NCBI GenBank assembly: GCA_026874595.1
Contig: CM049316.1
Coordinates: forward strand, 74,555,176-74,619,175
Source of the DNA: Sipunculus nudus
Lineage: Eukaryota; Annelida; Sipuncula; Golfingiida; Sipunculidae
DNA: 64,000 nt
Reading direction: 5' to 3'
Position 1 is the first letter of the stretch, and each line of letters begins with the position of its first letter. Position numbers and translations under genes: made by a program. The notes under the pieces are model-generated. The model was not told where the DNA came from and made no database searches. It worked only from the letters and a program-made list of their open reading frames with translations. Positions 31,045-43,189 of the stretch are shown here, piece by piece.

Positions 31045-31270
31045 GGGCCCTAGTATAGAATCCGGTCTGCATTTCCAAGATTGGTCTAAACTGACTGGAC
31101 TGTCTCATATTAGTAGTAATTAACATAGCCATTACATGCCTGATGATATGACATCGATATGCCTCTTACTTCTCCATTAAATGAATCCTAAACATCATTA
31201 CGTCCGTCCGTATACACCCATAACCTCGTTCATGTAGACCGGATTCTATACTCGCTCCAAATTCTGAACA
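31045..31270 (-). repeat. Duplicated segment D, copy 2 (uninterrupted, empty site)
   Basis: Matches 30316-30493 joined to 30952-31005. It keeps the splice-donor-like GAGAAGTAAGAGG on the minus strand, but the ETS-like motif is altered to CGGACGT. Confidence 0.8.
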
Positions 31271-32387
31271 ACTGCCATGATGGGGATCACCATTGCACAG
31301 TGAACATAGGACAGTTTTTATAGTTGGGTTGACTAAAATGCACCATCAGAATATAAATAATCATTTTTTGGCATTGTTATGGGTTCATAACTGAAATGAG
31401 ATTTCAGTTATGGGGATCCTCTTATGGAAAAGCGTAGCAGGGGTATATCGGTATATTTGCAAAATAAACAGAGAAAATGGAGGCAATTTAGCAAATTTCT
31501 TACCAATAAAGGCTAATAAACTGTTCTGGAGTAAAAATAAATTATGTAGAAGTGCCCTTATAAGGAAATTGTTAAGATTTCAACTCCTGTTGGTTTTTTT
31601 TAGCCTGTCATGTGGTCATGTTTATCTTTTGTCACATGACCCTGTCCTTGACCTTATTGATATGAGAAAAGTTGTCCTCTGATTATTGTTCCAAATAAGT
31701 ATAGTAAATATTGTTTCCATAACTTCCAAAGACAAATTTGTTAAAACCTTAAAAGATATAGCCATAAACTTATAAAGGACTTATTGAAGCCATATATTAT
31801 CATTTACTCATAAGTATTATTCATGAAATAAGATTTTTTAAATAGATTTATTAGCAATAAATTACTCTGGTACACCAGAGGTCAGGTCACAGGTCAGGTC
31901 ATGGGTGACCAGAGTTCATGCATCACAACATGGCTGTGTCAGTGATGGTCTACTGCTCTTCTCTTCATGATAAAATGCTGTTATATCATATATAACATAA
32001 ACAGGAGACTCCACATGCAAGGAAACTGATATATAAAGGATATATAGGTAGAGTGAACATAGTTCAAGTTGCACCTTATTCTTAATTACTCTTTTATTCT
32101 TTCCTTCTGATAAATCAGAAGGACCGCTACGATATTTCGTAAGAACATATCCAAGGCTGAGTATGGAGCCCGGGTCACCTGGTGTGTAATTCTCAGCCTT
32201 GCACCAAGACAATTTTTGGCAGAACTATAGAAACCGGGCTTCAGCCTTCTGCCGGTACCTTATGCACAACGGGTGTCGCATAATAAATTGTTTCCTGAAA
32301 AAGGCAGATATATATTATTTTCCTGAAAATTCACGTATTTAATTTTGCTCATTACTTCAGTTTATTATATTAGAGGAGGAGGGTCCG

Positions 32388-32441
32388 GGGAACCTGGGTT
32401 CCCCGTCTGTACGGGGGTGTGGGAGCGGAGCCCCCACCTAA
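32388..32441 (+). repeat. Two adjacent GC-rich hairpins
   Basis: GGGGAACC-T-GGTTCCCC and GGGGGTGTGGGAGCGGAGCC(CCCAC) stand next to each other in A+T-rich DNA just inside the right inverted-repeat arm. Likely a transposon end rather than a terminator. Confidence 0.6.
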
Positions 32442-32452
32442 AGCTTAATTTT

Positions 32453-32526
32453 CCTGTTCAAATAATAAATGGTTTCCCATTTTCGCGATAGATGGCGCTT
32501 CAATCGCAGATATAAATGAACAAAAC
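32453..32526 (-). repeat. Right arm of the 70-bp inverted repeat pair
   Basis: Contains GGTTTCCCATTTTCGCGATA + GATGGCGC and ends AAATGAACAAAAC; reverse complement of 30173-30244 with scattered mismatches. Confidence 0.8.
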
Positions 32527-33943
32527 TTGCTCTTGCTGGTATCTCTCGTCTTCACGGCTTACTTAGTAGCGTGTAAGGCTCCTAGTCTAGAGATTGTAGG
32601 TTTGATTCTGTTTCAGATGTTTAGTAGTTGTTTATGTTAGAAGAAGAGATGAGTGTAGGGACATCTACAGGGGAAAGTAGGAGTTAAAATTGGGAATGAG
32701 AGGAGACAGTTTTATTTATATTTTCCTCAATAGAAGATAAGCCCGCGTGCTATAGTGGTTCCAATTTTTTTTTATAGTAACACGAGACTCTTATTAAGGG
32801 AGTGGGTCATTTAAATCAGTGTGATCGCAGCTATTCGATTTACAAATTACAAAGATAACACAAAACCTCGTCTCTTTCTCATTACAGAGAGACCGGAATT
32901 TTATGGTTACCATCTTGGTTTGCTGTATTACCTGGCTGTCAGTGTGTCTGTACCACTGTTAGTGTGTTTTCTGCGCAGACGATGTGAGCCTGGCGCGATA
33001 CCAGCACGCTTTGAAAGTGGCGGCCTTGACCTTCCACAAAAACATGTTTATAACCAAAAAAAAATTATTGTGATACTGTTTAATTTTATACATATAGTCC
33101 AAATTTTGGTTATGGGTCAAATATTTACACATATTTACTATGCATACGGAGAAAACAAGGCATATGCAATGAGAAAATTTGAGATTATGTCGACATTACT
33201 CCAAAAACTAGTTTTGTACCTTACCTCCGAATTTAGGGACTGCCTAAAACGCGTGAACGCAGACGTGCACGCCTACATGCACGCAGTTTTGACAACCTCA
33301 GCAAGTGCCTAAACCGCGTGCGGCCCGATTTGCGGACAACAACGTCTGGGCATGAAAAATAGTTCTTTTTGGGGTTGTTTTGTTAATTTGTCTGAAGGAA
33401 CTTTATATAATTTATGCGGGGAATAACATGAATATTTTTTTTTTACTATTAATATGAAGATTACAGCTGTACATCACAAGCATGAAGGATAGCCGCGACG
33501 CGGCCGGGGGAGGAACGGCGACGTAACACTGCATGCTGCAACAGGTTAACTTGGAAAAAAAGCAGTTGAGGAGTCCATTTTTAAATTGAATGGCAAAGAG
33601 GACTGACGGAAAGTTAAATATGTAAAATAATGTATGAAAATGACTATACTTGGAGGCATTTATCCAGTAAGTATACGCGTTGCAAATATCGTTTTGTAAT
33701 AACATGCTACGTATATTATTTACCCCATTAATAATTAATTATGACCCCTTGTGTCTTCTTTATTACTTACAAAGTCCATGGCTTTTTATTACTTCAACGT
33801 CATGCATTCAATACTTGTAGAATAATAGATGTAAAAACTAAAAGACAAACAATACCATTTTGAAAGCTCCTGTTTATAACGGTTAAAAGCAATGGCCCAA
33901 TTTATATATCTATTAATAGTAGCCTACCGATTTTGACAGGAGA

Positions 33944-33946
<3 letters not shown>
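32527..33946. other. No gene recognised; one 163-codon open frame
   Basis: An open frame at 32821-33312 (+) has two hydrophobic stretches (YYLAVSVSVPLLVCFL and IIVILFNFIHIVQILVMG), but I recognise no family and no splice support, so I do not call it a gene. 33230-33345 is locally rich in CpG. Confidence 0.4.

Positions 33947-34023
<77 letters not shown>
33947..34023. repeat. (TA)n microsatellite
   Basis: About 38 uninterrupted TA units. Confidence 0.95.
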
Positions 34024-34026
<3 letters not shown>

Positions 34027-35971
34027 AATAAAATAGTTACATCATTTATATACCGGAACAATAGGACAGGTACCGGTTTACATGAATTCTTAAATGTCTA
34101 AATTTTGAAGTTTGGTGCCATTAAATGTGTATGCCAATTTTGCCAAAATTCTTTATAAAGTTACCCCACATTGTAGTTCCTCGCTAAGTGAATAAACAGT
34201 CTTTGATATATTGATATCAAAGGTGTAAAGGTCATTAATTAGCCTGTCAAAACAATAACTGAAATAATAGCCAATGTAATACAGAAGTTATATGATTTAC
34301 TCAACCAGTCACAGGCTATCAAAACATAAAAGGATCTAATCATTAATTCATTATTGCTGTATGTATTTAAAATATAAGGATTAGTCATATCGCTAAAGTG
34401 ACCTGCAAAATAACTAAACTGTTATATTACTTAATTAAAATGTAAAAAATTATATATAATATTAGCTTAATCTGGGATAGTGATCTTAGATTTTACACTT
34501 ATAAAAAGTTTTAGTTATTGTGTCCATTTGAGTACAACTAACTGACGGTGTATCTGAAATGGTTCAATGTGACAGTTGTAATAAATGATTTCTTTTTTTC
34601 ATGTAATCTTGGAGATCCAGAACTTTGTAGAAAAAGGTGGATTTGTCACATATGTAAATAGGGTAAAATTTAATAAAAATATATATTTCACATTCAAGTT
34701 CTTGGTTGTTACATGGTCAATTTTTATTTTAAAGCCATGATATTAAGTCTTGAATTTCTAGTGTTTCAGTTGGATTTGTATACGTGGTAAATGTCTCAGT
34801 AACTGGTTTTTCATAATATATTACACTTTGTGCTTATTTTTGCCTGTTATGACAGTAATGATATTCTGTACATATTTATTGTATCACATATTTCTGTATA
34901 TGTTGTGTTTGTTGTAAATAAATTTGTTGTAACCATGCAGTTCACTTCCTCGGAATAAAGACACCCAAGAAATATTATTAGTGATAATTGTATTCTTAAT
35001 ATGAATTTTATAATCAAATTCGGTCTTTTATAATCATTTAAATTAAATAACTAATAATAATTAATTTTATTATAATTTCTCACATATAAACAGTGAAGAA
35101 AATATCCCAAGTTGAGCCCCTCCAATCTGCCCCCAGATGTCGCCATGGTATGGCACGATTCGGTCGCGTCCACAGCAACAGGTTGCTGAACTGGTCTTTT
35201 AAAAACTTAAAATATACAAAATTAATAATCAATATGTGTATACAGAGGGTATATGCTCGACACATTAGGCTTTTTTCTATTTAGTAAACTTTTATTATCA
35301 GCTTATTGTTACAAATATTTTCACATAAACCTTATATTACTGTTTCGTTAAAAAGCAATAAAATTAACAAACATTTGATCTTTGGTTTCAGAAGACGGAA
35401 TCAACCATTTTTCTTTGAATTCATCATCACCTGAAATCGAAAATGTACAGAAGTTTGCTTGAAACTGACAATTACGCGAGCGTTTTTTAAATTGACAACT
35501 ATGCAGGTCGTATTCGGCCCCCCAACTAAAATGATGTTCCCATGCCTATGATTATATACATTTTATAGTACATGTATTTAGAGATAAGATAAATTTGCCT
35601 GCATCAAGTCCAAAGGATTTATAAAATAGTTTTTTATTCATATATTATCATAAATTAATTTGAAATAATATCATAATCACATATTAGAATAAAATATGTA
35701 ATTATGAACATCACAGGGAAATACGTCAAGGAATACAAATTATACAATACATAAAAAGAGTAAACAGTAGATAAGATCAAATGAAATTAACACAGTACAT
35801 ATTTGAGGGGTACATTTGAAAAACTGCACCGTCCTAGATTAAAGCTGATCGAAATGCACAGAAAACAATATCGGTAACTGTACATTTGAGAGGTTTTTTT
35901 TTTTATATAAAAAAGCTTATTTTACTTTTTTTATTTGAGCGTGGGAGCGTGAGATATTTTACTTACTTTGT
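34024..35971. other. A+T-rich region, no gene recognised
   Basis: Only short frames. 35100-35200 is moderately richer in G+C without a recognisable product. Confidence 0.45.
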
Positions 35972-36330
35972 GGAGCGTGGTGGCGTAAGGGTTAAGGGCG
36001 CTGGACTTGTGACCGAAAGGTTGTGGGTTCATGTCCGTTCTGACCGCTGTCTGCGCCAAGACTCCTATGCAAAGTCTTTACCACAAGGGTGCACTCTCTC
36101 GACCCAGGGTTGAATGGGTACTGGTCATTGGAGGAAGGCAAATTTATGTTGAACGAATGATCTTCTATATCTTCTTAAAGCGCCTGATATGGCTGCTTGG
36201 GTTGTATATGCTCCCAAGGGAGCCGAGAAAAGCTACAAGAATGAACAGGCCCGAAAGACCAGGAAAGCAAAGTGTCAAGTCGGATGAGACTGACATCGTC
36301 TGTGATATCAGACTATAAACCCAAACCTTT
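35972..36330 (+). mobile_element. tRNA-derived SINE, full-length copy
   Basis: The head carries RNA polymerase III promoter boxes: A-like TGGCGTAAGGGTTA (35981) and B-like GGTTCATGTCC (36025). The body ends with GAATGAACAGGCCCGAAAGA + CCAGGAAAGCAAAGTG and GACTGACATCGTCTGTGATA. The body's tail recurs at 44690 and the head at 42775, so this is a dispersed family. The tRNA of origin is not resolved. Confidence 0.75.
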
Positions 36331-38889
36331 ATCTTTATCGCAAATTATAAACAAAGGCAATATGCTGCAATTTACAGGATATGTATAGTTTTGGAATAAT
36401 ATGGGTTATATAGTGAAAGGTGTTGTCGTTTGAGAGTCATTGTGTCTCCTAAGTCGAATTTATCGGTTCAAATTTGATTTTCCGCCATAACGTTATGCAT
36501 GACGTTGATGGCGTGGCCAAGAAATCGTTGCATTGTACATGCTGTATATGAGCATTTTTGGCCATTACATATCAAACATATTGGCTACCAAACTCTATAA
36601 GCCTTATCCTTATATAAATATGCATTTCTTCTGATTATAGAATAATAAAATTTTGAAATAATGCGTTAAAGATAGTAAAGTAAGCCTTTTATAAACCCCT
36701 TTAAAATGCACAATTACCAACTTGAAAATATCAAGCATCAGTATCTAGACTGAAAGTTTAAAAGTTTAATACTGTATGGCAAAAGAGATTTAAAAAGTTC
36801 TGCTTCTGCAGTTCCAAAATTGTATCTAAACCTTACTGAAAAACGGTGACACCACTGCAGGCGAAAAGAAGACTGACATCAGAAGAAAACCTGGGAAGAT
36901 GAAACAGAATGAAACATGAGTGACTCACAGCGTAATGCCCCGAGAAAGAATGTTAAAACAGTATAGCAGTACGAGGGCTATTTAAACGTCTTGTCAAGAA
37001 CCAGATCTGGACATTATTTCGAGCATTTATTTTCTAACATTCATCTGCATTACGTCGCTTCTTTATTCTCCTAACAACAGATTGAACTCGATTTGGACCC
37101 AAAGTGTTCTTTTGCGAACTATGAGCAGCCTCTGAAGAACAAATGATAGCTGTTCCACTATATAGTGTATGAAGTACTGTGGTTGTCTTCTTATTTGCGG
37201 TGGTTTTAAATTCGCGATATTCGCGGTCGCTATCTGACCGCGAAATTGAAACCACTCAGTTTTGAATGCATATATACCAGACCATGATCATTAATTTCAG
37301 AAGCTGCCGATAGTTTGTGACAGTTGAGATTTATCTTCACCTAGGTAGTGATGTCCATCGAGCCTGGTGCATATACGTTTTAATGATTCTGGGAGAATGA
37401 CAGGGCCCATTTAAAAAAATATCGGTGGCTTAGATGCAAAAACAGGGACACTTTGCAGGTGCGTGCTAACGCCGGCTGACGTGCCTGGCAGTTTTTCCTG
37501 TCCCTTAGCACATTACTGAAAGTGTCCATACCCGTTGGGTAGTAATAGTTAAAAAATTACGTGTATGTGTGCCAAGTAAGATGACATCCAGTGCCGCTTA
37601 AAATGAATATTGAGTAGAAGGCACTCTTTCACATTGTGCCGTATTTAGTCATGTTAATGAATAAAATTTGCCACTAAAGTAGTAAACATAGCCGCTAGGG
37701 TTGCGCCACCTTGTAACTGTATAAAGGACTAACTCTGTGAAATCATGACGCGCCAAGCGATGTATGATTGGCTAGTGATGACGTGAATTTTGAATACATT
37801 TGAAAGGTCACAGTTCATTTTGGGCCAAAGTGCCGCAAAACAGTCGAATATTATGTTTTGCTTCAGATGTTAACGGTGAGAAACTGAATACTGTTCCTTC
37901 ATCCACCTATATGGAAGTAATTAGCACCTTAAACGGCACTCAAATTATTCTGGGCACATCCCTGCCTTTGATACTGAAACAAGGGGGCTACCTACAGGCG
38001 TCCCTTGTTGGTTGAGCAGGTGATAACAACTCGACTTTTAATTAACATGAGTAAGAAACCCTTATCAAGACAGTTTCCCTACACAAAATTAATATACGGT
38101 TTTGTAGTTATAGGTTGGTTTCTCGACACACCTTAATAACATTTGAGTTGTTTAATGAGCCTCGGCCCTAAACTAATTACAGCCAGCGGGGTCAAAGTTT
38201 CCCGCAGGCGTCAGCTCAGCCGTCTGTGAATGTTCGAACATGCAATATAAGGACAGAGAAATAGTAGACCTAGATAATAGTGAAATCAACGGTTAATGAC
38301 ATTATTTTTGATAACAAAATATACTAGACCATTATATGATACCTAGAGCGCGAAAAAGGAACCCCGTGAACCTTTTAAAAATATAAAAACCCCGTTTGTT
38401 CCCTCAAACAAACAAGAGATGATGTCATTAAAAAACGTATCATCGGCTTTGATTCTGAATCTTCCATAAAACCAAAAATCATATTACGATATACTAAAGT
38501 GAGGTAATCATTGTTAGAAAAAGTTTAACCCTATTTCTAATCAACACCTTTTGCTGTTAATGTATGAAATAATTTTGAAATAAATGTTTAACTATTGAAC
38601 TGTGCTCATATTATCTGACCTATAGCTGCATAAATCATACTTTAATAATAAATATGATTACTAATTACCATTTTAATTTTTATGATAGATAAAGTGACAA
38701 TTCCCATGTGTCACCATAATATTCGCATATTAATGATATATTAAGTGATCTTGAACTATATATTAAAAAATAGCACCAAGGCTTCATTTCAACATCAATG
38801 AATCATTAAATTATCCTAGCGACGCTACTTAAAGCAAACTATTCCATACCTTTTCTGTGGAATTTATGTAATTTCTGGCTTTCTCTGTG
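36331..38889. other. No gene recognised
   Basis: 37600-37830 is richer in CpG with GATGACGTG (CRE-like), but no first exon can be defined next to it. No repeats of note. Confidence 0.4.
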
Positions 38890-41255
38890 TATACAGCTTC
38901 GATTTCGGCAAGCATGTTGGTCAGTTCCGTATGTCTATTTATTGTTTGTTGCTTGCCGGAATCAAAGATTGCAAGTATATATGTTGATCAGTTTGTATGT
39001 CTGTCTGGGTGTTTGTCTGTCTCTTTGTGCGCACTCTACAGGCCACAAGTTTGAAAAAATCGCTTTAATATTCATACAGTTAGATTATAATCAACCAGAA
39101 CGGAAGATTGTTGTTTTGGTTTATAATCGGTCAAAGGTCAATGTCAGGGTCATTGACACCCCTCATAATAGGTTATTTCTTCATAACTTTGTCAAGAATG
39201 CTCGTAACCACATAAAATATAGCTTATTTAATTGGTCATTAAATGCACTTTCTTCTTGTTCCAAAACCGTCTCATTCTGTTGTTACCGTGGTAACACATT
39301 TTTTGGGGAAAATCTTGAAATTTTAATTTAAAAAATATGTTTGTAACTTTGTCATTTTTAAAGCAAGGGTGGTCTAGTTTTTTTGCAATATGTAGAGTTA
39401 GTTAAAATTTTCTGGATTTTCTGCAGATTTATGTAAATGGCCACCAGGGGGCGCAGTACGACATTTTTGCGAATTTTCATAAATGATGCATTAGAGGCCC
39501 AAGGTTTGAGGTAATCGCTTTGAAACTCATACGTAATATGTTAAATAGAAATATCTCAAAACGAATTTTTAATATAGCCAGAGGGCGCTGCAGCTAAAAT
39601 AGATCTAAGTATGTTTTATTTGTCTAATAGCTTCAAAACTAAAAACGATGTCAACATTTTTATTACAGAAACTGAAATTATAATAAATACGCTTAAACCT
39701 GGTTCACCTAACCTAATTTTGCGGTCACCATGGTGATCTATTTTAAGTTAAATTCTTCAAATATTTACCTTGTTTTTTGTAACTTTGCCATTTTTAAAGC
39801 TACAGGGGTTTAGATTTTTGCATCATGTAGAGTTCAGTTAGTGTAACAAGATTATACTTCATGTTTTGCAAAGTGAACTACAGGGGGCGGTGCAGGAGCA
39901 TTTGTGATATTTCAATTTATGACGCCTTACATGCCTCAATTTATCAACAGTCATTTTCAAACTGAAATATTTTATGTTTGACAGTATAACCTCGAAAACG
40001 ATTTTTAATTTTTGGTTTATGACCTACAGGGGGCGCTGAACTGACAACACTGTTGTAAATCATTATTGTGCCATATCTCCAAAGCTATAAATTATATTAT
40101 AATTTTCATTATTGCATCTAAAACTAGGAAAGATGGCCTTATTCCTGTGGAGATTTGGCCATATTCTGCCATTACAATGCATGTTGACCTAATTTAGGGT
40201 AAAACTTGTCGAACTTGGAAATGTTCCAAAATTTCTATCTCTGACACATCCCCCAGTTTCATTCAATCACTCTGAAACTCATACCGTTGGTAAATATCTA
40301 CCATCAGACTTATTTGGTTTTTTTTTTTGTTTTTTTTTTTCGAAATTGGGTCAAAGGTCAAATGTCAAGGCCAAAAATAACACCCAAATGTCGTATTTTC
40401 TTCCAACTTTTGTTGAAAAGACCGTTTCTCATTTTAGTCTCCTGTTAATTCTTCATAATATAAAAGAATAATTTGACCTTGACCTATTTCATTTTCAATT
40501 TCCGGCAAGCGTTTGACCTATGGTCTCTGGTTTGTTTGTTTGTCTGTCTCCACTCGTGAATGCACAATTATACAGCGATCGCTTTCAAACCTCTAAACTT
40601 TAATTACACAAACTATAGCTTATTTTCTTTCTATGGGTCTGCTTCATAACTTGGTTAATTCATCTGGTCTCAATCTTGTGTCACTTTGTAAGTATGTCTG
40701 TCTGTTAGTCAGTTGTCCTCAAATTCGCCTCCTGGCTGGTTTTTGCGTCTCACATATAGCATTCTACCGGCCACAGTGTTGGGGGAATCATTTTGAAACT
40801 GGTACATCTCATGTCTTTCACTAATATCTCGAAATGGATTTTTCATTTTCATATATGGCCGCAAGGGGGCGCTGCACTCAAACCACTGCAACATATCATT
40901 TTTTGCCCATACCTCCAAAACTGTGAACTATATCTGCACAAACTAATTTATCTCATATCTCATTTATTTCTAAATACCTTCTCCATATGATTATCTAGTC
41001 ATCTGTTATCTCAATTGTGTCAGTGTGTCAGTATGTCTGTCTGTTTTTCGGTTGTTGTCAGCTTTGTCTGCTTTCATGTTCTTTTGTGTGAGTTATGTCA
41101 TTCTACAGGCTACAATTCTTTAGGAATCGCTCTGAAAGTCTCTCAGTTGATTGAAAACCGACAATTTGTATCGTTTGCCGTCTATTTGTCATTTAAAATT
41201 CCGGCAAGCGCTCGACCTCTGGTCGTCTATGGATTGTTAGATAATATATGTTAAG
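38890..41255. repeat. Degenerate repetitive region with AGGGGGCGCTG and GTATGTCTGTCTG motifs
   Basis: AGGGGGCGC or close variants recur at about 39448, 39580, 39880, 40026 and 40864; GTATGTCTGTCTG-type text at 38993, 40693 and 41033; TTCCGGCAAGCG at 40499 and 41200 with inverted GCTTGCCGGAA near 38952. Layout recalls the palindrome-bearing interior of element A. Frames here (e.g. 38942-39331) are not gene-like. Confidence 0.55.
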
Positions 41256-41902
41256 AAAAGTTTATATCATGCTCCGTGACGGAAGTATGAGCTCTTTGTA
41301 TGTATATGTTGTAAGGTCATGTTTTAAATCCCTATATGCATAACTCTGGTTCGTGTGATGTGCTCCCCAAATATCCTTGTTGGTTTTGTTACGATTAAAT
41401 TTGAGGCCCCAAAGGAAATTAAACAAGTAGATATAAACAAAACGAATAACTTGTGTACGGTGGGGTTGACCTGCTAAAGCCCATTTTTATAAGAGGGTCA
41501 TGGTTTTATCTTTAGTTAATGAACGTCAGATAACGGTATATGTTCCTTTAATGTCTTCTTATAATTTTAATATTTAAATGACTTTTTTTAAGTTTTAGTG
41601 GAAGTCTCTAGTAGATCAAATGAACTGCCGTTTCAGCCAACAACCGGAGGCACCAGACGACATGACCTGATCACATTAGTCAGAATTAAACAGATTTATT
41701 CATGTAATGGTAGGATTTAGGATGCACTTTGGAAAGACGGCACCGCCGGGATCTTTTTTGTGTCGTCTCTATCGAATTCTGAATTAGGCCAGACAATAAA
41801 CGAGTATACAGCGGGTCTTTTTTCAATTATTTATGTCCCCCAGGTACAGCTAGGGATGTTTTGCGAATGATCTTCTCGGGCCAGTTACCGTAAAGCTCCG
41901 CC
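41256..41902. other. No gene recognised
   Basis: Mixed-composition DNA without a recognisable feature. Confidence 0.4.
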
Positions 41903-42372
41903 CTATCTAATCATTACAAGCCGTCTTGTACCCTCACGAATATATATAAGTAAAATAAATATATATATTTTTCTAAATCCTTGATGCTTGTATGTTTGTA
42001 AACATTTACCTTAATAAGTTTTCGGGAGTAGATATTCGAGCATGTGATCTCCATAAAGTGACAAAAATCCTTTTTTTTCCCAATACTTATCATTTAAAAT
42101 TATTCCGTGTATCATTCCAAAATAAATGCTAGGGGTGATTACGAGTAACCTAGCTGTATGTATACGTCAGGGATTTATAATTTATCGGTTGTGGATGGTG
42201 TCTTTGATAAAAACTTGTTTCACCAGCTTATAGCGGTTTGCTCTCTTTGGACAATGCTCGTGACTTTTTGTCATGAAAATTATTTTGTATTAAACCAATT
42301 TCCGCTCGTGGTGGCGTCAGGGTTTTGGCTCTGAACTTATGGCCACAAGGTTTTTCGGGTTCGATGTTCTGA
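41903..42372 (+). repeat. 470-bp tandem duplication, unit 1
   Basis: Starts CTATCTAATCATTACAAGCC and ends GGGTTCGATGTTCTGA. Nearly identical to unit 2. Confidence 0.92.
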
Positions 42373-42844
42373 CTATCTAATCATTACAAGCCGTCTTGTA
42401 CACTTACGAATATATATAAGTAAAATGAATATATATATTTTTCTAAATCCTTGTTGCTTGTATGCTTGTAAACATTTACCTTAATAAGTTTTCGGGAGTA
42501 GATATTCGAGCATGTGATCTCCATAAAGTGACAAAAATCCTTTTTTCTCAAATACTTATCATTTAAAATTATTCCGTGTATCATTCCAAAATAAATGCTA
42601 GGGGTGATTACGAGTAACCTAGCTGTATGTATACGTCAGGGATTTATAATTTATCGGTTGTGGAAGGTGTCTTTGATAAAAACTTGTGTCACCAGCTTAT
42701 AGCGGTTTGCTCTCTTTGGACAATGCTCGTGATTTTTTGTCATGAAAATTATTTTGTATTAAACCAATTTTTCCGCTCGTGGTGGCGTCAGGATTTTGGC
42801 TCTGAACTTATGGCCACAAGGTTTTTCGGGTTCGATGTTCTGAC
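42373..42844 (+). repeat. 470-bp tandem duplication, unit 2
   Basis: Same start and end as unit 1 with a few substitutions and short indels, so the event is recent. The last 65 bp are the head of a SINE that continues past the unit. Confidence 0.92.
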
Positions 42845-42930
42845 TGCCCATTGCGCTAAACCATGGTCTTTACCACCAGGGTGCGCTCTCTCCATCCAGA
42901 AGTGAATGGGCGGCCGGCATATGCAGAACG
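42776..42930 (+). mobile_element. SINE copy, 5' part
   Basis: CGTGGTGGCGTCAGGATTTT (A-box region), GGGTTCGATGTTC (B-box), then CATGGTCTTTACCACCAGGG and TGCGCTCTCTCCATCCAGAA align with the full SINE at 35972. The conserved 3' body is missing. Confidence 0.7.
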
Positions 42931-43189
42931 AATATGGTGTTGTCGAAGACATCAAACCTCCACCAGGATGATCCTCATGTCACCCACTTATACCGATCTA
43001 TTACAGAGAATTAGCCGTAAATATGGGATATAATACTTTGATTCAAATTTTTATGATGACCTAGATAGCATTCAAAGTTAAATGAATAATTCCTTGGGCG
43101 TTCTCCTGACCTCTACAAAATTTCCACAGGATCTGCTCAGTACTTTTCGCCTTAATTTGCTAACAGACAACCCAAGGGTGAAGAATATT

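Noticed and set aside
32821-33312. 163-codon frame with two hydrophobic segments
   Set aside because: Longest frame in the window but no recognised family, no splice sites examined that make a longer product, and codon use not distinct from chance.
42359-42372. GGGTTCGATGTTC as a tRNA gene B-box
   Set aside because: No cloverleaf can be drawn; it is the head of a SINE copied by the 470-bp duplication.
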